From an uncultured Eubacteriales bacterium (lineage in GTDB: Bacteria > Bacillota > Clostridia > Oscillospirales > Acutalibacteraceae), in contig CAKSSR010000011.1 in NCBI GenBank assembly GCA_934489735.1, positions 5,460-69,459 on the forward strand: a stretch of 64,000 nt of DNA. The letters are read 5' to 3'. Under the pieces are notes generated by a model. The model saw only the letters and a list, made by a program, of their open reading frames with translations, ran no database searches and was not told the DNA's origin. How positions within the stretch are numbered: position 1 is the stretch's first letter; each line of letters starts with the position of its first letter. Shown here one piece after another: positions 17,398 through 25,837 of this stretch. Both the position numbers and the translations under genes were made by a program.

Positions 17398-19071
17398 GTG
17401 GATAATATTGATAAATTATGTATGGGTTGCATGAACATAAAGAAAAATGATATATGCGAGATATGCGGATACAACGGAGACAACAAACCTTACGCTCTTA
17501 GATTGCGTACTATACTTGATAATAGATATATAGTAGGAGCTCAAAAGAGTAAAAATGCTAATAGCATAGAATATATAGGTTTTGACAAGGTTTTATGTTG
17601 CAGAGTCTACATAATTGAGTTTTTTCCAAAGAATCTGTGCATGCGCGACAGGAATTCAAATAATATTATTTTGAGAAAAATTGATAAAGACTGCTATTAT
17701 AATAACCTAAATGTATTCTTGAACAGGTTTAGAGATGTAGCAAGATTTAGAGATTTATCATCTATAGGTCCAATTTATAATATCTTCTCTGAAAACAATA
17801 CCGGGTATGCAATATGTGAGTACATAGAAGGAGATAGTTTGAGTTCGTTTGTATACAAACAGGGCGGACATATCTCGTGGGACATTGCGAAACAGATATT
17901 CATGCCAATATTATCTGGACTGGATAAGATGCATTCAGCTGGAGTGCTGCATCTAGGAATATGCCCAGATAATATAATTGTCAAGAGACGAAGTGACGAC
18001 AATGAATTGAGTAGCAATGAAAAAATTGAATTTTCAGCTGTATTAATTGGCCCTTCTTTGACAATAGTCAGAGATAAGAACCAAAATTCAGACTCAGGTT
18101 TACATTCTGGATTCTCAGCATTGGAACAATATACGAACGCATTATCAATAGATAAGAGTACTGACGTATATGGGTTCTGCGCAACTTTATTATATGCTCT
18201 ATGTGGTAAGAGTCCTGCATCAGCTCTGAAGAGGCAAGATGACGACAAGTTACTAATATCTAAGAACATGATAAAAATCATTCCAAAGAATGTAATATCA
18301 GCGATAGCAGGAGGACTAAAAGTTCTACCAGAAAACAGAACTAGTGACTTCTCTACGCTTAGGAATCAATTATCAGACTCTGCCAACTTCTTGATGGAAA
18401 GTATCACAGAGGAATTACATCTCAATGAAAAGCCAAAGGAAGAAGACGAAAATGATAAAGAAGATCAAGAAAGTAAAAAGAAAAATGTATATTGGTTGTG
18501 GGTATCTATAATCGTTACATTTATATTGGTAGGCGCATTTGTGACTTGGGTCTTATTAAACAATGTCAAACCAAGCAATAATGAACCAACAACTGACGAC
18601 AGTGCTCAAAATCAAAAGGTAGAAACAAATGTCAAGCAAGACAAAAAAGTAGTCCCTCACCTAATCGGACAGAATTTTGAATCAGCAAAGAATACATGTT
18701 CAAAAAATGGAATCAAATTGTTACTATCGGGAGAAGAATTTAGCGAAACAATTCCAGAAGGTTGCATTATGTCACAAAACCCTCAGGAGGGGACATCGAC
18801 GGATTCCATTTCTAATATAGTTGTCGTAGTGAGCAAGGGAAGCAAAATGAAAACTTTACCAGAAATCCAAGGGGATTCGATCTCAACTGCATGTAATAAG
18901 CTGACTAAGTTATCATTAATTCCACAGAAAAAAGAAAAACCAAGTAACACTGTAGAAGAAAATTTAGTAATCGGTTACGAATCAAATAGCCCTGGTGACA
19001 AAATTGAATATGGATCTAATATAGTTATACTAATAAGCACTGGTAAACTAAGTAAGGATAGAGTCGATTAG
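17398..19071 (+). CDS. Membrane PASTA protein with zinc ribbon and degenerate Ser/Thr kinase domain
   Basis: About 557 residues. The order is a four-Cys ribbon (C8, C11, C20, C23), a kinase-like domain (30-330), a charged linker, one membrane helix (365-387) and two extracytoplasmic PASTA domains (about 414-479 and 482-549). The layout matches clostridial Ser/Thr kinases that start with a ribbon and 'L.GTIL..RY..G'. The catalytic elements are lost: the Gly-rich loop reads 'VGAQKSKNANSIEY', the VAIK Lys is Ile ('VYIIEFFP'), the HRD Asp is Gly ('HLGICPDN') and the DFG Asp is Gly ('LIGPS'). It should be a pseudokinase that senses peptidoglycan without phosphotransfer. The GTG at 17398 suits the AGGGTGG site; GTG 17389 is an alternative. 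Confidence 0.88.
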   Translation: MDNIDKLCMGCMNIKKNDICEICGYNGDNKPYALRLRTILDNRYIVGAQKSKNANSIEYIGFDKVLCCRVYIIEFFPKNLCMRDRNSNNIILRKIDKDCYYNNLNVFLNRFRDVARFRDLSSIGPIYNIFSENNTGYAICEYIEGDSLSSFVYKQGGHISWDIAKQIFMPILSGLDKMHSAGVLHLGICPDNIIVKRRSDDNELSSNEKIEFSAVLIGPSLTIVRDKNQNSDSGLHSGFSALEQYTNALSIDKSTDVYGFCATLLYALCGKSPASALKRQDDDKLLISKNMIKIIPKNVISAIAGGLKVLPENRTSDFSTLRNQLSDSANFLMESITEELHLNEKPKEEDENDKEDQESKKKNVYWLWVSIIVTFILVGAFVTWVLLNNVKPSNNEPTTDDSAQNQKVETNVKQDKKVVPHLIGQNFESAKNTCSKNGIKLLLSGEEFSETIPEGCIMSQNPQEGTSTDSISNIVVVVSKGSKMKTLPEIQGDSISTACNKLTKLSLIPQKKEKPSNTVEENLVIGYESNSPGDKIEYGSNIVILISTGKLSKDRVD

Positions 19072-19188
19072 TTCGGCTCTTAGCTATTTGTATTACTATA
19101 ATAAATAGATTTTTTCATTCAGGTCGAATTTTGTTGAAAAAAGTAAAAAAATATCTATAATTCTATATCGAAGGGGTAGTATAAATAA

Positions 19189-19872
19189 ATGAAGTCATAC
19201 GTAATACATTTCGTAAGACATGGTCTTACAACTGAAAATGTTCAAAAAAAATATACAGGCCAAATGGATGTACATTTGTCCGAGGAAGGAGTAAAAAACT
19301 TAGAGACACTAAGAGATAAATACGATTATCCAAGAGGTAAGCTGTATTTTTGCAGTCCATTGATAAGATGTAAAGAAACTTTGAAAATATTATATAATGA
19401 AGACAATTTTACAACGGTCGATGGTTTAAAGGAATGCAGTTTTGGAGATTGGGAAGACAAAAGCATGGCAGACTTAGTAAATGATGAAACTTTTAAGAAA
19501 TGGATAAAAGGCGATAATGATATTTCCCCTCCAAATGGAGAAAGCAATAATCAATTCACAAGCAGGATATTTAATGCATTTGAAAAACTGGTAGAAGACA
19601 TGATGAAAAAGGGAGATACATCAGCAGTAATAGTAACGCATGGCGGAGTAATACTAATGTTGTTATCCAGATATGGCATACCAAAAGCAGAAGCTCACGA
19701 ATGGCTAGTCGACAATGGATGTGGCTATTCGATAAGGATTACACCTGGACTGTGGATGCGAGACAAAGTCTTTGAAATATATGATCGGATACCAAAGAAT
19801 TACGAATCCGATTATGATCCAGAAGAAAATTATAATAATTATTTTAATCTTGAAACCGATTTATCTAAGTAA
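19189..19872 (+). CDS. Histidine phosphatase (phosphoglycerate mutase-like)
   Basis: The 227-residue protein belongs to the histidine phosphatase superfamily: 'FVRHGLTTEN' carries the phospho-acceptor His and Arg, 'YFCSPLIRCKET' the second Arg, and 'VIVTHGGVI' the second catalytic His. 'LKECSFGDWEDKS' is the usual Glu-containing loop. Cofactor-dependent mutases have extra insertions that are absent, so a phosphatase (for example CobC/alpha-ribazole phosphatase-like) is as likely as a mutase. No cobalamin genes are nearby. It follows the pseudokinase by about 115 nt on the same strand; a functional link is unproven. Confidence 0.85.
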   Translation: MKSYVIHFVRHGLTTENVQKKYTGQMDVHLSEEGVKNLETLRDKYDYPRGKLYFCSPLIRCKETLKILYNEDNFTTVDGLKECSFGDWEDKSMADLVNDETFKKWIKGDNDISPPNGESNNQFTSRIFNAFEKLVEDMMKKGDTSAVIVTHGGVILMLLSRYGIPKAEAHEWLVDNGCGYSIRITPGLWMRDKVFEIYDRIPKNYESDYDPEENYNNYFNLETDLSK

Positions 19873-20054
19873 ACAAATTTTTAAAATACATCTTTTTATA
19901 TCAACAGTTAAAATCACAAAAAAGTAAGCTCACGGAAGCCATTTTTTATAATTCCATTACATTTTTATTGTTGATGTTATCATTATAATAATAAATTTAT
20001 AGTTGAAATATACAATTGAATATATATTTATAAATTAATTCATTATTTTGGTGT

Positions 20055-20083
20055 TTGTAAAAATCTTATTAAAATGCTACAAT
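20055..20083 (+). promoter_or_regulatory. Promoter of the ATP/ADP translocase gene
   Basis: TTGTAA (20055-20060) and TACAAT (20078-20083) with a 17-nt spacer, about 55 nt upstream of the translocase ATG. The region 19873-20054 shows nothing else. Confidence 0.5.
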
Positions 20084-20138
20084 GTAAGTAGTTAAATTAT
20101 TTGTCATATTTTGATGATTGTAAAGGAGTTTGATCCAA

Positions 20139-21680
20139 ATGAATGCCAGCTCTCAACAGGCGTCCACTCAGAATAAACCGGAATTTGGTAAATTTCAATC
20201 TATTTTTTGGCCAGTTCATAAGTTTGAATTAAAGAAGTTCATTCCAATGAGCATACTTATGTTCTGCATACTATTTGTCCAAGCTATGTTAAGATCTTTA
20301 AAAGACGTACTTATAATTAAGTGCGCAGTTTGTGGCGAGACTGAACTCATATCGCAATTAAAATTATGTTTTGTTATGCCAGCGGCTTTTCTTATCGTTA
20401 TGTTGTACTCTTTCTTAATAAACGAATTCGGATTTAAGAAAACCTTTTACACAATAACGCTAGGATTGACCGCTTTTTATGCTATTTTCTTATTCTTTTT
20501 GTTACCTAATTCAAATGTAATTCATGCTAACGAAGAACAGATTGCATCAATGCGTGCTACATTACCTGGCGCTTTTTATTATATAATACCTTGTATAACT
20601 AACTGGTCGTACACGCTTTTCTATGTCTTTGCAGAATTATGGAGTACAGTAATGCTACAATCTTTGTTTTGGCAGTTTGCGAATTATATAACGATGGAGA
20701 ATGAAGTAAAAAGGTTTTATTTACTCTATCCTGTACTAGGATATGTCGGGACACTTGCTTCAGGTGCTTCCCTAAAGGTCATGTCAAGAGCCAGCAACGA
20801 TCAATTTTTAACCAATGTGCAGACATTAGTTGGCATTTGTGTAGCATTAGGGCTATTAGCCTGCGTCATGTTCTGGTACATAAATAACGTAGTATTAAAA
20901 GATCCTAGATTATTTGATAAATCTAAAGTAAAGCCCAGAAAAAAGAAAGAAAAGATGGGACTTACTGACGGAATCAGGTTATTAATCAAATCCAAGTACT
21001 TATTATTAATTGCTTTAATATCGATAGCTTACGGAATATGTGTCAATTTCTCAGAAGTAATATGGAAAGAGCAAATGTCTCTATGCTTTACGAATAGCGG
21101 TAGTTATGCCAGCATGCAAGCAAACTTAGACATGACTTTAGCAATCCTAAACATCATAATATCGATAGTTGGTACAAACCTACTTAGAAAATTCAAATGG
21201 AAGACAGTAGCTCTCATAACTCCAATAGCTTTGATCACGCTTTCATCAATCTTCTTCTCATTAGTTGTCTATGGCAAGTTCATATCGCCAACACTTTTGG
21301 GAATCAATGTTGCTTATTTCTCAGTTTGGTTTGGTTTGATACAAGATGCTTTATCGAAATGTTGTAAATATACATTCTTCGACGTAACCAAGAACATGGC
21401 TTATATTCCTTTAGATTACGAGACTAAAACAAAAGGACAAGCCGCAGTTGAAGTTGTTGGAAGTAGAATTGGTAAGGCCAGTTCATCAGCAGTTCAAGTA
21501 TTGTTAGTAAACTTCATTTCAGTAGGTTCAAAGTTAATGTCTCACTTATTTACAATCATTCCTATACTAGGATTCACGTTTATCGGATGGATACTATCTG
21601 TAACTAAACTCAATAAGAAATATGAAGAAAAGCTTGAAGATTTTCATGCAAAACAAAATGCTGGTTCTTCAATAGCCTAA
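20139..21680 (+). CDS. ATP/ADP translocase, NTT (Tlc) family
   Basis: NTT proteins exchange nucleotides across the cytoplasmic membrane; the best known import host ATP for ADP in obligate intracellular bacteria and plastids. The 513-residue protein has about twelve membrane helices. Diagnostic segments are 'LRSLKDVLIIKCAVCGETE' (helix 1-2 region), 'FYVFAELWSTVMLQSLFWQF', 'YGICVNFSEVIWKEQM', and 'DVTKNMAYIPLD' followed by 'TKGQAAVEVVGSRIGKASSS'. The ATG at 20139 follows an AAGGAG site; a TTG at 20130 is too close to it. The gene has its own promoter and a strong terminator. Substrate (ATP/ADP exchange versus general NTP import) cannot be decided. Codon use and base composition look like the neighbours, so any transfer is not recent. 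Confidence 0.95.
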   Translation: MNASSQQASTQNKPEFGKFQSIFWPVHKFELKKFIPMSILMFCILFVQAMLRSLKDVLIIKCAVCGETELISQLKLCFVMPAAFLIVMLYSFLINEFGFKKTFYTITLGLTAFYAIFLFFLLPNSNVIHANEEQIASMRATLPGAFYYIIPCITNWSYTLFYVFAELWSTVMLQSLFWQFANYITMENEVKRFYLLYPVLGYVGTLASGASLKVMSRASNDQFLTNVQTLVGICVALGLLACVMFWYINNVVLKDPRLFDKSKVKPRKKKEKMGLTDGIRLLIKSKYLLLIALISIAYGICVNFSEVIWKEQMSLCFTNSGSYASMQANLDMTLAILNIIISIVGTNLLRKFKWKTVALITPIALITLSSIFFSLVVYGKFISPTLLGINVAYFSVWFGLIQDALSKCCKYTFFDVTKNMAYIPLDYETKTKGQAAVEVVGSRIGKASSSAVQVLLVNFISVGSKLMSHLFTIIPILGFTFIGWILSVTKLNKKYEEKLEDFHAKQNAGSSIA

Positions 21681-21685
21681 AAAAC

Positions 21686-21728
21686 TTAGCTAGCCGTTTA
21701 AAATTCTTGGCTAGCTAAATCTTTTTTT
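21686..21728. terminator. Terminator between the translocase and htrA
   Basis: TTAGCTAGCC and GGCTAGCTAA form a perfect 10-bp stem. A T-run follows on the plus strand at 21722-21728, so it mainly serves the translocase; the convergent htrA gene may also use the hairpin. Confidence 0.88.
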
Positions 21729-21731
21729 ATA

Positions 21732-22799
21732 CTATTTGGTTACCGGTTTAAACTCTGCCAATGGCAAACTTATCGTAGATTCTTGCCCATCTCTATCAAT
21801 TGTAAAATCAATCACTTCTCCCACCTTACAATCGTCAACTATTTTATCCACTTCTCCAAGAGAAGTAACCGGTTGATGTTTAACTTCTTTAATGATGTCT
21901 CCTATTTTAAATCCAGCGCTTTCTGCGTTTGATCCTTCCTTCATTTTAGCCACTATTATGCTTCCACTGTCGGTCTGGACCAAAGTCATTTGCAAGTCTA
22001 TTCTACCCGGCACGTATCCATATTTCAATATTTGATCAGTAACGAATTTAACAGTATTAGATGGTATACCAAATCCCAATCCTTCTGATGAAGTAATTCT
22101 TGATCTAGCGACCACCATTCCAAGCAATTTACCATTCATATCAAAGATACCGCCACCAGAGTTTCCATTATTTATTGCTGCATCTGTTTGGAACAGTACC
22201 ATAGTTTCCCCATTCAATACCATTTCTCTTTCTTTTGCGCTTATAATTCCTGACGACACAGTCCCTTCGAGTAATCCTAAAGCATTTCCAATTACTATTG
22301 TCTTTTGGCCGACCCTCATAGCAGACGAATCGCTAAATTGTACTGGTCTCAAGCCTTTTTTATCTATTTTTACTACTGCGATATCCTCATCCGAGTCATA
22401 TCCAACCAATGTTGCAGGATATTTTTCTGAATTTTTAAGAGTAACCACAACAGATTTAGAATTTTCCAATACATGACGGTTAGTAGCTATATATCCATCT
22501 GCAGATATTACTATTCCACTTCCTGACGATGATACAGTTTCCGTGCTATTACTTTCTACCTTTTCGGTATCAATTTCAACCACGCAGTCATCTATATCAT
22601 CGACCACTTGAGTTATTCTATCATCCACGGTACCACCCGTAAACAATCTTGATGCAATAAAGCCTCCCGACAGTCCCAGTACCAAAGACAAGAATATACA
22701 TATGCCAACCAATTTCAATTTTCCCTTGCCCTTTTTCGGCTTATTATCACCCCCATCTTTAAAATTATTTGTTTCAGTAATAGGATTATTATCCTTCAT
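21732..22799 (-). CDS. Membrane-anchored HtrA/DegP-type serine protease with PDZ domain
   Basis: The 355-residue protein has a short cytoplasmic N-terminus, one membrane helix (about residues 29-50), a trypsin-like protease domain and a C-terminal PDZ domain (about 255-350). The triad is visible: His in 'IATNRHVLE', Asp in 'DSDEDIAVVKI' and Ser in 'NNGNSGGGIFD'. HtrA enzymes degrade misfolded envelope proteins. A GGGAGG site precedes the ATG. The gene converges on the translocase and stands alone. Confidence 0.93.
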   Translation of the reverse strand: MKDNNPITETNNFKDGGDNKPKKGKGKLKLVGICIFLSLVLGLSGGFIASRLFTGGTVDDRITQVVDDIDDCVVEIDTEKVESNSTETVSSSGSGIVISADGYIATNRHVLENSKSVVVTLKNSEKYPATLVGYDSDEDIAVVKIDKKGLRPVQFSDSSAMRVGQKTIVIGNALGLLEGTVSSGIISAKEREMVLNGETMVLFQTDAAINNGNSGGGIFDMNGKLLGMVVARSRITSSEGLGFGIPSNTVKFVTDQILKYGYVPGRIDLQMTLVQTDSGSIIVAKMKEGSNAESAGFKIGDIIKEVKHQPVTSLGEVDKIVDDCKVGEVIDFTIDRDGQESTISLPLAEFKPVTK

Positions 22800-22878
22800 A
22801 AAAATACCTCCCTTTGATTCATGTCAAATATTACATAAGTAATTATAACATATAAAATAAAAATGCGCAATATGCTAA

Positions 22879-22907
22879 TTGATTTTAATTTCTTCTATTG
22901 CTATAAT
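22879..22907 (+). promoter_or_regulatory. Sigma-A promoter of mnmG-rsmG
   Basis: TTGATT (22879-22884) and TATAAT (22902-22907) are separated by 17 nt, about 50 nt upstream of the mnmG start. Confidence 0.7.
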
Positions 22908-22957
22908 ATATTATGGTAATTAGACAGATATATTAACTTAATTAGGGGGAATTTTTT

Positions 22958-24817
22958 TTGAATAGTAGTGATATATATGATGTCGCCGTGATAGGCGCTG
23001 GTCACGCTGGCATAGAAGCAGGCTTAGCAGCTGCTAGATTAGGCTCTAAAACTGCTGTCTTTACTATAAATATGGACTTCGTTGGCAATTGTCCTTGTAA
23101 TCCTTCTATTGGAGGTACTGCCAAAGGGCATTTAGTTCGTGAAATAGATGCCCTCGGAGGTGAAATGGGCAGGACTACTGATGCTTGTTTTCTACAAAGT
23201 AGGATGTTAAACAAAGGCAAAGGTCCTGCTGTTCATTCTTTAAGGGCACAGATAGATAGAAGAAAGTATAGTTCAATAATGAAGCACAAGCTTGAATTAC
23301 AAAAGAATCTTGATCTAAGGCAAGCTGAAATTGTATCCATATGTCAGGATGATAATGATACATGGATATTGAAGACTAGGCTAAACCGTACATTCAAGTC
23401 AAAGACTGTGATAATTGCTACCGGGACATATCTGGGAGGCAAGATATACATAGGGGAAGTCTCATTTGAGAGCGGGCCAGATGGAACGTTTCCTGCAACA
23501 TTCCTAGGGCAATCGTTAAGAGACTTAGGGATTCCAATCAGAAGGTTCAAGACAGGGACACCAGCCAGAGTATTACGTTCAAGTATAGACTTTTCAAGCC
23601 TAGAGGAGCAAGATGGTGACGAAAACATAGTACCTTTCTCATACGATACAGAAAATCCAGGAGAAAACAAGATAAAATGTTACATAAGTTGGACTAATGA
23701 TAAGACAAAGGAAGTAATACTAGACAATTTAGATAGGTCTCCCATGTTCAGCGGCAAGATTGAAGGGAAAGGGCCAAGGTATTGTCCTAGCATAGAAGAC
23801 AAAATAGTAAGATTTTCTGACAAAGAGCGTCATCAGTTATTCATTGAGCCATGCGGATTAGATACAGAAGAGATGTATCTACAAGGGATGTCATCATCTT
23901 TACCGGAGGACGTACAAATTAAGTTTTACAAAACGATAAAAGGATTAGAAAATGTTTTAATCATGAGGCCGGCATATGCAATCGAGTACGACTGTGTTGA
24001 TCCGACGAAGATGAATGCAACACTTGAATTTATAGACTTTCCAGGACTATTTGGAGCTGGACAGTTCAATGGAAGCTCGGGATACGAAGAAGCAGCAGCA
24101 CAAGGGTTAATAGCAGGAATAAACGCAGCGCTCAAGTCGCAGAATAAAGAGATGATAATTTTAGATAGAGCGAGTTCATACATAGGGACATTAATAGACG
24201 ATCTGGTAACGAAAGGGGTAAGCGACCCATACAGAATGATGACATCGAGATCGGAATATAGACTAATACTAAGGCAAGACAATGCAGATGAAAGGCTAAC
24301 TCCAATAGGGCACAACATAGGACTAATAAATGACAAGCAATGGGACAAGTTTTTATTAAGAAAGTCATTAAAAGAGGAAGAATTGAAGAGAGTAAAGAAT
24401 ACAATTTTATCTCCTTCGGCTGAACTAAATGACATACTTTTATCAAACGGGACGACAGCGGTAGATACAGGAGTAAGATTATCTGACTTACTTAAGAGAC
24501 CGCAAGTAAATTATGAGCTAATCAAAGAGATAGACAAGGACAGACCAGACATAGATCAAACAATATTTGAAAAAGTTGAGATTGAACTTAAATATGATGG
24601 ATATATAAAGAAGCAATCAAAACAAATAGAAGAAATGAGACGACTAGAAAAGAAATCTATTCCACTTGACATTGATTATTCTAAAATAAAAGGCTTAAGG
24701 CTTGAAGCAATAGAAAAATTAGAGAAAATAAGGCCATTAAACCTAGGGCAAGCATCAAGAATATCCGGAGTCAGTCCAGCTGACATATCAATGTTAATAA
24801 TATATTTAGGGAGGTAG
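22958..24817 (+). CDS. mnmG: tRNA uridine 5-carboxymethylaminomethyl modification enzyme MnmG (GidA)
   Basis: MnmG, with MnmE, uses FAD and methylene-tetrahydrofolate to install the carboxymethylaminomethyl group on wobble U34. The 619-residue length is usual. The FAD-binding 'VAVIGAGHAGIEAGLAAARL' opens the protein. Family signatures 'CNPSIGGTAKGHLVREIDAL', 'GPRYCPSIEDKI' and 'GQFNGSSGYEEAAAQGL' follow, then the helical C-terminus ending 'SGVSPADISMLIIYLGR'. Translation starts at a TTG behind an AGGGGGA site. rsmG follows after 12 nt; the usual partner mnmE is not in the window. Confidence 0.97.
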   Translation: MNSSDIYDVAVIGAGHAGIEAGLAAARLGSKTAVFTINMDFVGNCPCNPSIGGTAKGHLVREIDALGGEMGRTTDACFLQSRMLNKGKGPAVHSLRAQIDRRKYSSIMKHKLELQKNLDLRQAEIVSICQDDNDTWILKTRLNRTFKSKTVIIATGTYLGGKIYIGEVSFESGPDGTFPATFLGQSLRDLGIPIRRFKTGTPARVLRSSIDFSSLEEQDGDENIVPFSYDTENPGENKIKCYISWTNDKTKEVILDNLDRSPMFSGKIEGKGPRYCPSIEDKIVRFSDKERHQLFIEPCGLDTEEMYLQGMSSSLPEDVQIKFYKTIKGLENVLIMRPAYAIEYDCVDPTKMNATLEFIDFPGLFGAGQFNGSSGYEEAAAQGLIAGINAALKSQNKEMIILDRASSYIGTLIDDLVTKGVSDPYRMMTSRSEYRLILRQDNADERLTPIGHNIGLINDKQWDKFLLRKSLKEEELKRVKNTILSPSAELNDILLSNGTTAVDTGVRLSDLLKRPQVNYELIKEIDKDRPDIDQTIFEKVEIELKYDGYIKKQSKQIEEMRRLEKKSIPLDIDYSKIKGLRLEAIEKLEKIRPLNLGQASRISGVSPADISMLIIYLGR

Positions 24818-24829
24818 GCAATAGTCAGC

Positions 24830-25531
24830 ATGAATCTTTTAAGAGAATACTTACTAGAACTAGGATTTACTATAGATGATAAAAAATTAGAGCAATTTAA
24901 AAAATATATGGAATTTTTAATCGAATATAATAAAAATGTAAACTTAACCTCAATAACTGATCATGAAGGGATAATAGTCAAGCATTTCATAGACAGCATA
25001 ATGGTGGAATTGAAAATAGAAATGCCAGACAAAGCTAAACTAATAGACGTAGGAACAGGCGCAGGGTTCCCAGGTGTCCCCTTAAAAATAGTAAATCCTA
25101 ATATAAATTTAACTTTGCTAGACAGTTTAAATAAAAGATTAATATTTCTTAAAGAACTCATTAATTTAATTGATATAGATGCAGAAATAATTCATTCAAG
25201 GGCAGAAGATTTATCAAAAAAATGTGACTATCGGGAAACATTTGACATCGCCACTTCAAGAGCTGTAGCGCCATTGAACATATTAGCAGAATATTGCATC
25301 CCATTAATAAGAATTGGGGGCAAATTTGTAGCAATGAAGAGCGACAATATTGAAAATGAGATAAAAGAATCAGAGTCTGCGATAAAAAAATTAGGATGTG
25401 AGTTGACTGATGTAAAAAGGTTCAACCTTCCTGATGGGAGCAGTAGAAGCCTAGTTATAGTAACCAAAAAGCATAGCACAAGTTCTAAATATCCTAGGCT
25501 ATGCTCTAAAATTAAAAAAAATCCTTTATAA
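24830..25531 (+). CDS. rsmG: 16S rRNA (guanine-527-N7)-methyltransferase
   Basis: RsmG (GidB) methylates G527 of 16S rRNA with S-adenosylmethionine. The 233-residue protein shows 'NVNLTSITDHEGIIVKHFID', the SAM-binding 'LIDVGTGAGFPGVPLKI', 'LLDSLNKRLIFL' and 'TSRAVAPLNILAEYC'. The likely ribosome site GGGAGG overlaps the mnmG stop and is about 15 nt from the ATG, a long spacing that suggests coupling to mnmG. The mnmG-rsmG pair is the conserved origin-proximal arrangement, but no dnaA, parAB or rpmH lies nearby. Confidence 0.95.
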   Translation: MNLLREYLLELGFTIDDKKLEQFKKYMEFLIEYNKNVNLTSITDHEGIIVKHFIDSIMVELKIEMPDKAKLIDVGTGAGFPGVPLKIVNPNINLTLLDSLNKRLIFLKELINLIDIDAEIIHSRAEDLSKKCDYRETFDIATSRAVAPLNILAEYCIPLIRIGGKFVAMKSDNIENEIKESESAIKKLGCELTDVKRFNLPDGSSRSLVIVTKKHSTSSKYPRLCSKIKKNPL

Positions 25532-25551
25532 TTTAAAATCGTTAACAATAT

Positions 25552-25579
25552 TTGACATTTTTCTTAACCTCTGTATGGT
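25552..25579 (+). promoter_or_regulatory. Promoter of the structured RNA at 25588
   Basis: TTGACA (25552-25557), a 16-nt spacer and TATGGT (25574-25579) preceded by an extended TG. The box pair lies about 20 nt after the rsmG stop and just before a long inverted-repeat structure. Confidence 0.45.
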
Positions 25580-25587
25580 AGTATATT

Positions 25588-25745
25588 TATCGAAGCAAGA
25601 CCAATGAAGAACAATCCTAATATTAATTGATTTGCAAGTAAACTTCGTACACTTTATAGCACGACTTGGTTGCCTTGTGATCACGTATTGGTAATCAAGT
25701 TCTTGCTATAGATAGGTCTTTCTTCTAAATATTAATTTGCTTGCG
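25588..25745 (+). ncRNA. Candidate structured RNA with long bulged hairpin (6S-like shape)
   Basis: No frame is coding. Nested pairings are visible: GAAG/CTTC (25592-25595 with 25722-25725), AAGACC/GGTCTT (25597-25602 with 25715-25720), GCAAG/CTTGC (25634-25638 with 25702-25706), and an 11-bp apical stem ACTTGGTTGCC/GGTAATCAAGT (25664-25674 with 25690-25700). The closing stem continues outward over the flanking AT pairs. A TTGACA box precedes it, and a T-rich stretch (from about 25747) plus the hairpin at 25792 follow. A long rod with large asymmetric internal loops resembles 6S RNA, but I cannot confirm sequence similarity. Confidence 0.45.
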
Positions 25746-25791
25746 AGTTTTTATTTTTATCCCCATTTCCTTACCCTAATTCCCTTTAAAT

Positions 25792-25817
25792 AGGAGACTG
25801 TAAAATTACAGCCTCCT
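25792..25817. terminator. Terminator between the RNA candidate and the surface protein gene
   Basis: AGGAGACTGTAA and TTACAGCCTCCT pair over 12 positions with one mismatch around a 2-nt loop. It lies 20 nt beyond the stop of the minus-strand surface protein. The plus-strand side is followed by a T-rich tail. Confidence 0.7.
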
Positions 25818-25837
25818 GTTCTTATTTTCTATTCATT

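Noticed and set aside
19189..19872. Glycolytic cofactor-dependent phosphoglycerate mutase (gpmA)
   Set aside because: The protein lacks the inserts of true mutases; only the superfamily can be assigned.
20139..21680. Horizontal island around the translocase
   Set aside because: No transposase, integrase, tRNA or direct repeats flank it, and composition matches neighbours; old transfer remains possible.
22958..25531. Replication origin region suggested by mnmG-rsmG
   Set aside because: No dnaA, dnaN, parAB, rpmH or DnaA-box cluster is visible; the pair appears to have moved or been separated.
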